Positions 59,083 through 64,000 of a DNA stretch of 64,000 nt are shown here, piece by piece. The notes beneath the pieces are model-generated. The model did not search any database, had not been told where the DNA came from, and saw nothing but the letters and a program-made list of their open reading frames with translations. Made by a program: the position numbers and the translations under genes. This DNA is from Corbicula japonica (Eukaryota; Mollusca; Bivalvia; Venerida; Cyrenidae), in assembly GCA_038501625.1 (NCBI GenBank), contig JAZAYU010000205.1, positions 620,001 to 684,000 of the forward strand. The letters are read 5' to 3'. Positions within the stretch are counted from its first letter, which is position 1, and every line of letters starts with the position of its first letter.

Positions 59083-61138
59083 CTGAAATCAATTATTATT
59101 ATTATTATTATTATTATAAGCATAAATATTCATCATCATATCAGCAGCAGCAGTAGCAGCAGCGGCATAAAAATACCCATAATTATGGTATCGCCATGCC
59201 CCTTTCATAAGAATTGTATACTGGAAAATATTTAATTCGCTCAAATATGCAATCATAACTAAATATAAAACAGACTATCTCTTGACTTTGTAATCAATAA
59301 ATAGTTTAATATTTAATCAGGTGGCTATACCATGTGAGTTTTTGGATGTCGTGCACACACAAAATCACCAGCTTCAGGTAGGTTTTTTGCTTATTTCTCC
59401 TTCTCAGTAATTTCTGGACCGATTTCGATCTGATAAAGAGCACCGTACTTCTGTTAAAAAGCATTTTCATAAACATTTAATCTTCATTATCAATCGACTG
59501 CCGTTTTCTCAAACATTCATAGACAAATTCACATTTCAAACAAAATTTGTCTTTGAATGATTGAGAAAACGGCAGCGGTTTGATAACGGCGATTTAATGC
59601 CGATTAAAGTGCTTTTAAACAGGAGTACGGTGTCATTACCTGAACGAAATCGGTCCAGAAATTACTGAGAAATAAGCAAAAACCTACCTGAAGCGAGTGA
59701 TTTTGAGTGTGCACTACATCCAAAAAGTCACGTGGTATAGCCACCCTGTTAAATATTTACCTTCGCAAAGATAGAAGACTCTTTCTGATCTACTATATTC
59801 CATATCTTTTTTCGGATGGAGTTCATGAAGCGGTAGTGTTTGGCCGGTAGATCCATATAGTGTTCTTCAGTTGTCTGTTCCATGCTTTTCTTGAATTTCT
59901 TTAGGTTCTCCTGCTCGCTAAGGAATCCTTCTAGCCTGTAAGAAACACGAAGCTGTGTTTCTCAAAACAGGCATTCAACTTAGAATGGTACACAAGTAGT
60001 TGAACTTATTTTGTAGTATCGGTTGCGGTCGCGTTCCAAAAATTTATGTCCGATTTATCAAGCGTGTCAAATATTAAATCTAAAACTAAAAACAATATTT
60101 TGCAATTTCATTTTTATGCATAAACAAATATGTAACCCTGTGCTATAAAATTCTTGTATAAAACAAGAAACCGACAAAAAAATCTCAACCCGGCCAAAAA
60201 TGTCCGAACTACGATGCTAGTTATTGTTTACATTTACTATTGAAATCGCGCTGTTAAACATGACACCTTGTTAAAATAATGTGTACAGTATTCTATATGC
60301 TGGTGTAGGTGTTTTATATCAGTAATGCACAATCATCGGCTTTTTTTTTACATGTTCCCGAATCCGCGTGGCAATAATAGTTTTATTTGTAACTTTATCT
60401 ATTTGCGTTTATCCTAATCACGCTAGGTGCGCGTGGACAATGAAATGCATTTCATTAAAAACCCAAAATCAAGCTTTATCAAAGCAAGACCGGAATATCC
60501 GATTTTTTGCGTGTTTTAGGACTTTCAATTTTTGTTTATAAAGCAAAAACCTCGATACTTTCGTGATTAAATACGAGGCACTAAACACCAACAAATTATC
60601 GTGATCAATTAATTTTCGCTACATTTGTGGATGTCAAAGAAACGCAAAAATTAATTTGCTTGAATATGTCTACATAATTATGATATTATTTTAAAATATA
60701 CGAAAATGGGTAAATAAATATTTGAGAAAATGTTCGACCGTCTGAAAAAGCGAAATATTTATTATTTGACAGTAATAAAATTGAACCACAGTTTCCGTAC
60801 CTTATTAATCTATTTAATTACTTGTCCTAGCTAAACAAATTTTTATCTCACCTATTCAAACAACAGAGTGAAATGTGTTCTGCAGGAATCTCCCAGAATT
60901 GTAATTCGTTCAGAAACGCTGCAGGACATGACGTCATTGGTATGTGTAGTTCCCCGGTTTGGTAGAACGCCAATATGGCGGCGAAAATATCAGGCGGTCT
61001 GTCGAAAGTAATCCGATTGTCTGGGAAACTTCCATCGTATCGAATGTTCCTCAGACGTGAAAGTGGTCCATTTTGAATGTTATCTTCGAAGATTGAAAAC
61101 AACTGCCCTCCAACTTCGAACTCGATTTTCCTCGGCAT
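57457..61138 (-). CDS. Voltage-gated potassium channel subunit, three exons, Kv2-4-like T1 domain
   Basis: The exons are 61138-60852, 59935-59761 and 59082-57457, with phases 2 and 0 that fit, giving 695 residues. The T1 tetramerisation domain (about 4-95) carries HX5CX20CC (His65, Cys71, Cys92, Cys93), the zinc site of Shab/Shaw/Shal-type channels that is absent in Shaker. S1 spans the exon 2/3 junction. S2 has FEAVVTAFFTIDIVLRL, S3 NLSDAIAIL, S4 Arg541, 544, 547 and 553, and the pore TVGYGD (612-617). The channel would conduct K+ across the plasma membrane as a tetramer. Oddities are a ~285-residue S1-S2 outer loop with RRKR and Thr-rich repeats, a thin S4 and TVP instead of PVP in S6. Subfamily assignment is open. 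Confidence 0.9.
59317..59748. mobile_element. 432-bp palindromic MITE flanked by TTAA, in Kv intron 2
   Basis: The arms are ~210 bp and pair almost fully. The left begins TCAGGTGGCTATACCA and the right ends TGGTATAGCCACCCTG. TTAA stands on both sides (59313-59316 and 59749-59752), the target of piggyBac-type transposases. It ends 12 bases from exon 2. Confidence 0.85.
59761..59935 (-). CDS. Kv exon 2: T1-S1 linker
   Basis: The acceptor TTTCTTACAG|G and donor GCGAAG|GTAAAT bound 175 bases. It reads LEGFLSEQENLKKFKKSMEQ and ends NIVDQKESSIFAK, just before S1. It is too short to show as a long open frame; the phases on both sides support it. Confidence 0.88.
59936..60851. other. Kv intron 1
   Basis: AT-rich with short exact GT/AG borders. 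No repeat recognised. Confidence 0.6.
60852..61138 (-). CDS. Kv exon 1: T1 tetramerisation domain
   Basis: Starts at ATG 61138 (MPRKIEFEVGGQLF) and ends at the donor AATAG|GTGAGA. It contains RDP-like RPPDIFAAILAFYQTGELH and the zinc-type cysteines. The frame stays open upstream, but that part (MWRFLICIFHLF) is translation of a Penelope tail, so the ATG at 61138 is preferred. Confidence 0.88.
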
Positions 61139-61149
61139 TAGACTACTGC

Positions 61150-61525
61150 AAAAAAGGTGAAATATGCATATCAGGAATCGCCACATTCAGAAAAAAACAG
61201 CCTCCCCACACAGTCAAGAAGAAGAGAGAGGGAGAGAGCATGGTTAATAAAATGACCAGTTTTAAAAAGACACCACTAACAATAAACAAAAATGAGAACC
61301 CAAGGGGTTACCGCCTTGGAACGGTCAGTGGCAAATCAAATTGCCACTGGGGGTTTAAACCAGGTTCTAGGGTGCTCCAACCTCACACTTACCCCAACAG
61401 GTTTTCATATCACAAAACAAGTACAAGTTGTCTTGGTGAAACTAATCCAACCCACTTATCGGCTCAACAATGTTGCATACAAAAGCACACAAACATATAA
61501 AACATAAGAAGCTAATAGCTTTGCA
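61150..61525 (-). mobile_element. Penelope-like 3' tail next to the Kv start
   Basis: A full-length tail matching 36395-36760, beginning AAAAAAGGTGAAATATGCAT. Its T-rich minus strand supplies the pyrimidine run of a possible acceptor (CCTTTTTTGCAG) just upstream of the Kv ATG. Confidence 0.65.
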
Positions 61526-61599
61526 AAGCTAAAGCCCATAAGAGAACAACTGTCGACTTTCAAAAACCGTTTAAAAAGCTTAACAATACCTTCTGTTTA

Positions 61600-61900
61600 A
61601 AAAAGGGAAATATGCATATCAGGAATGGCCACATCTAGCAGTCTCTGCCTCCGCACAAAGCAAAAATGTAGATATTAGAAAAGAGCATGGTTATACAATG
61701 ATCAGTTTCAAAATAGACAACAAACAATTAGAACGGTCAGTGGCAAAACAATTTGCCACTGGGGTGGGGGTTAACCAGGATCTAGAATGCACCAACATCA
61801 AACTTGCTCCAACAATATGTTGTCATATGAATAAACAAGTATACTTTGTCTTGGTAAAATAATACTTTCCCAATCATTAACTCGACAATATTGTATGCAA
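61600..61900 (-). mobile_element. Penelope-like 3' tail, older copy
   Basis: A diverged repeat of the same tail (GGGAAATATGCATATCAGGA, then AACGGTCAGTGGCAAAACAA), directly after the younger copy. Confidence 0.6.
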
Positions 61901-62688
61901 AACAGACGAGCGAAATTTGTATTTTCAATACAGAATTCAAATATCTTTCTTTGATTCCGCGTGTGGTATCATTGGTGTTATTCGAAAATGGGAAAAAATG
62001 GAGACTTCGATTTAGGTATTTCTTGAGTTTTTTCTTGAGTTTTTTATGCCTTGCTCTATAACTGTCAACATTATTAACCTTACAGGCGGCAGTAACGGAT
62101 CTTACCTAATTTAAAGCCATGCCCAGTTCATTTATAGTATTGCAGAATTGAACCGATATTCTATCGCGTGTATCGTGGTTTGGAAAACATTTTAGGTAGT
62201 TGAAAGTGTGCGAAGCCCGGCTTCAAACAACGCAAATGTTTTCATATCCTGATGAACGTGATAAATTATCGATGAATTATTATATTTAAAATTCACTAAT
62301 TGTATCAATTCTTACATATAGACGAATTGTAATGTCGCTGCTTTTTAATGAATGTTGGAATAACCACATTGACTTTTGTATCAACATTTTTGTAAACAAA
62401 AATACTGATTTAACACGACCAACTATTAATTCAATATGTCAATATGTTTATAAATAAATATATTCATTCAATCAATCAAATAAATGAAAATGAACAAAAG
62501 TCTTGTCCGGGAGGAAGACTGGAACTTTTTGCATGTCAACTTTCAACACATTACTTCACCGGCAGTAGTGGCTCAAATTCTGAAATTCTTTTTTCATTGA
62601 ATGCATAAAAAAGTTCTCTTTCTATTGATACCAAATTTATACCGGTGGAGCAATGTGGAATAAGATTTCACGCTTTCAAAAGATATTA
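61901..62688. other. No feature recognised
   Basis: AT-rich sequence without a supported gene or repeat. Confidence 0.4.
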
Positions 62689-63805
62689 TAACAAGGGTGC
62701 CAAACTGACACAAAATACGCCCGTCAAAATGCTGATCATCAAAGTTGCGTAACGATCCGATGAAAATTATTCGACTTGGAGAGCAGATACCGCTAATTCA
62801 GTTTTTGGACAATTCAAGAGCCATAATTCAGGAGTGCCTGGGGGGATTCGGCAGGTTATAGAACTTGGTCGAGATATTATGCCCACAAACATATTCACCA
62901 AGTTTGATAAAGACCGGAAGAAAACTCTTTGACTTAGAGAGCGGAAACAGTAATTTTGGACAATTCAAGGGCCATTATTCAGGAGTGCCTGGGGGGATTT
63001 GGCTGGTTATAGAACTTGGTCGAGATATTATGCCCACCAACATATTCACCAAGTTTGATAAAGACCGGATGAAAACTCTTTGACTTAGAGAGCGTAAACC
63101 CTTATTTTGGTCAATTCAAGGGCCATAATTCAGGAGTGCATGGGGGATCTGGCTGGTTATAGAACTTGGTCGAGATATTATGTCCACCAACATATTCACC
63201 AAGTTTGATAAAGACCGGATGAAAACTCTTTGACTTAGAGAGCGGAAACAGTAATTTTGGACAATTCAAGGGCCATAATTCAGGAGTACCTGGGGGGATT
63301 TGGCTGGTTATAGAACTTGGTCGAGATATTATGCCAACCAACATATTCACCAAGTTTGATAAAGACCGGATGAAAACTCTTTGACTTAGAGAGCGGAAAC
63401 AGTAATTTTGGACAATTCAAGGGCTATAATTCAGGAGTGCATGGGGGGATTTGGCTGGTTATAGAACTTGGTCGAGATATTATGCCCACCAACATATTCA
63501 CCAAGTTTGATAAAGACCGTATGAAAACTCTTTGACTTAGAGAGCGGAAACAGTAATTTTGGACAACTCAAGGGCCATAATTCAGGAGTGCCTGGGGGGA
63601 TTTGGCTGGTTATAGAACTTGGTCGAGATATTATGCCCACCAACATATTCACCAAGTTTGATAAAGATCGGATGAAAACTCTTTGACTTAGAGAGCGGAA
63701 ACCATGTGGACGCCGCCCGCCCGCCCGCAAACCCGCCCGCCCGCAACCCGCCCGCCCGCCGCAGGTGTTCCCATAATACGTCCCGTTTTTCAAACGGGCG
63801 TATAA
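62689..63805. mobile_element. Pearl/HINE-like element, copy 3 (six core repeats)
   Basis: Left end TAACAAGGGTGCCAAACTGA, then the same ~110-bp unique part as copy 1. About six ~150-bp core repeats follow, then a (CCCG)n tract (63708-63763) and the end TTTTTCAAACGGGCGTATAA. Copy number of the core differs from copies 1 and 2 (about four each). Confidence 0.8.
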
Positions 63806-63965
63806 AAAACCATACTGGACAAGACTTTAAACCATAAGTATAATTATCTCAGTAAATAAAATCTGTTGCGTGGCCTATTCCCATGTGTTGGTCATAACTG
63901 GTACCTTCTTGTCTTTCGTTTACGCCGCAATAATTACTGTCTTTTGAATTGACATACTTATAACA

Positions 63966-64000
63966 AAATGCTCTCCTTTCCTCTCTTCTTTTTCGCTGAG
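63966..64000 (+). mobile_element. Start of a reversed Penelope-like tail, cut by the window edge
   Basis: AATGCTCTCCTTTCCTCTCT resembles the reverse complement of the GAGAGAGCAT block of the tail; it is too short to be certain. Confidence 0.35.

Noticed and set aside
61139..61186. Longer Kv N-terminus beginning MWRFLICIFHLF
   Set aside because: The identical peptide appears at 2074 from a Penelope tail with no Kv sequence, so it belongs to the transposon.

Overview
The window looks like nuclear DNA of a mollusc, most likely a bivalve. It is AT-rich and has spliced genes with long introns. It is packed with repeat types common in bivalve genomes: pearl/HINE-like elements with ~150-bp core repeats, Penelope-like 3' tails, many small inverted-repeat elements and long micro- and minisatellites. 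I see no bacterial or organellar features. The species cannot be named from the sequence alone.

Three host genes can be read with good support. (1) Minus strand, 24349 to 12337: a five-exon secreted protein made of a signal peptide, a PAN/apple-like domain, a Thr-rich linker and a C-type lectin domain; all four intron phases agree. (2) Plus strand, 48139-49449: a rhodopsin-type (class A) GPCR whose coding sequence is one exon, with a splice acceptor touching the ATG. (3) Minus strand, 61138 to 57457: a three-exon voltage-gated potassium channel with a zinc-type T1 domain, six membrane segments, a TVGYGD filter and a very long extracellular S1-S2 loop. Exon-like pieces of unknown genes lie at 22044-22214 and 33252-34321.

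The rest is mostly mobile DNA. 1-8.3 kb: a Penelope-like (PLE) end, tandem repeats, an uncharacterised repeat (here family A), a duplicated segment (family D) and a decayed CR1/Jockey-type LINE. 12.8-18.3 kb: a very young Ty3/Gypsy-type LTR retrotransposon inside the last lectin intron. Its integrase lies before its reverse transcriptase (Gmr1-type order), and most of the reverse transcriptase and RNase H is replaced by a (TA)n tract. 26.0-26.8, 37.7-39.3 and 62.7-63.8 kb: pearl/HINE-like elements. 27.0-31.9 kb: a decayed DIRS-order element with split direct repeats. 36.4-39.8 kb: a Penelope-like element split by nested insertions. 39.9-45.0 kb: a family A copy opened by a 3.6-kb inverted-repeat element that carries pentanucleotide satellites. 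53.9-56.2 kb: a ~33-bp minisatellite.

The host genes show no operon-like or pathway link to one another. The main theme is how transposons sit against gene parts: an LTR element 85 bp from a lectin splice donor, a palindromic element 6 bp from a Kv splice donor, and a Penelope tail about 15 bp upstream of the Kv start codon.
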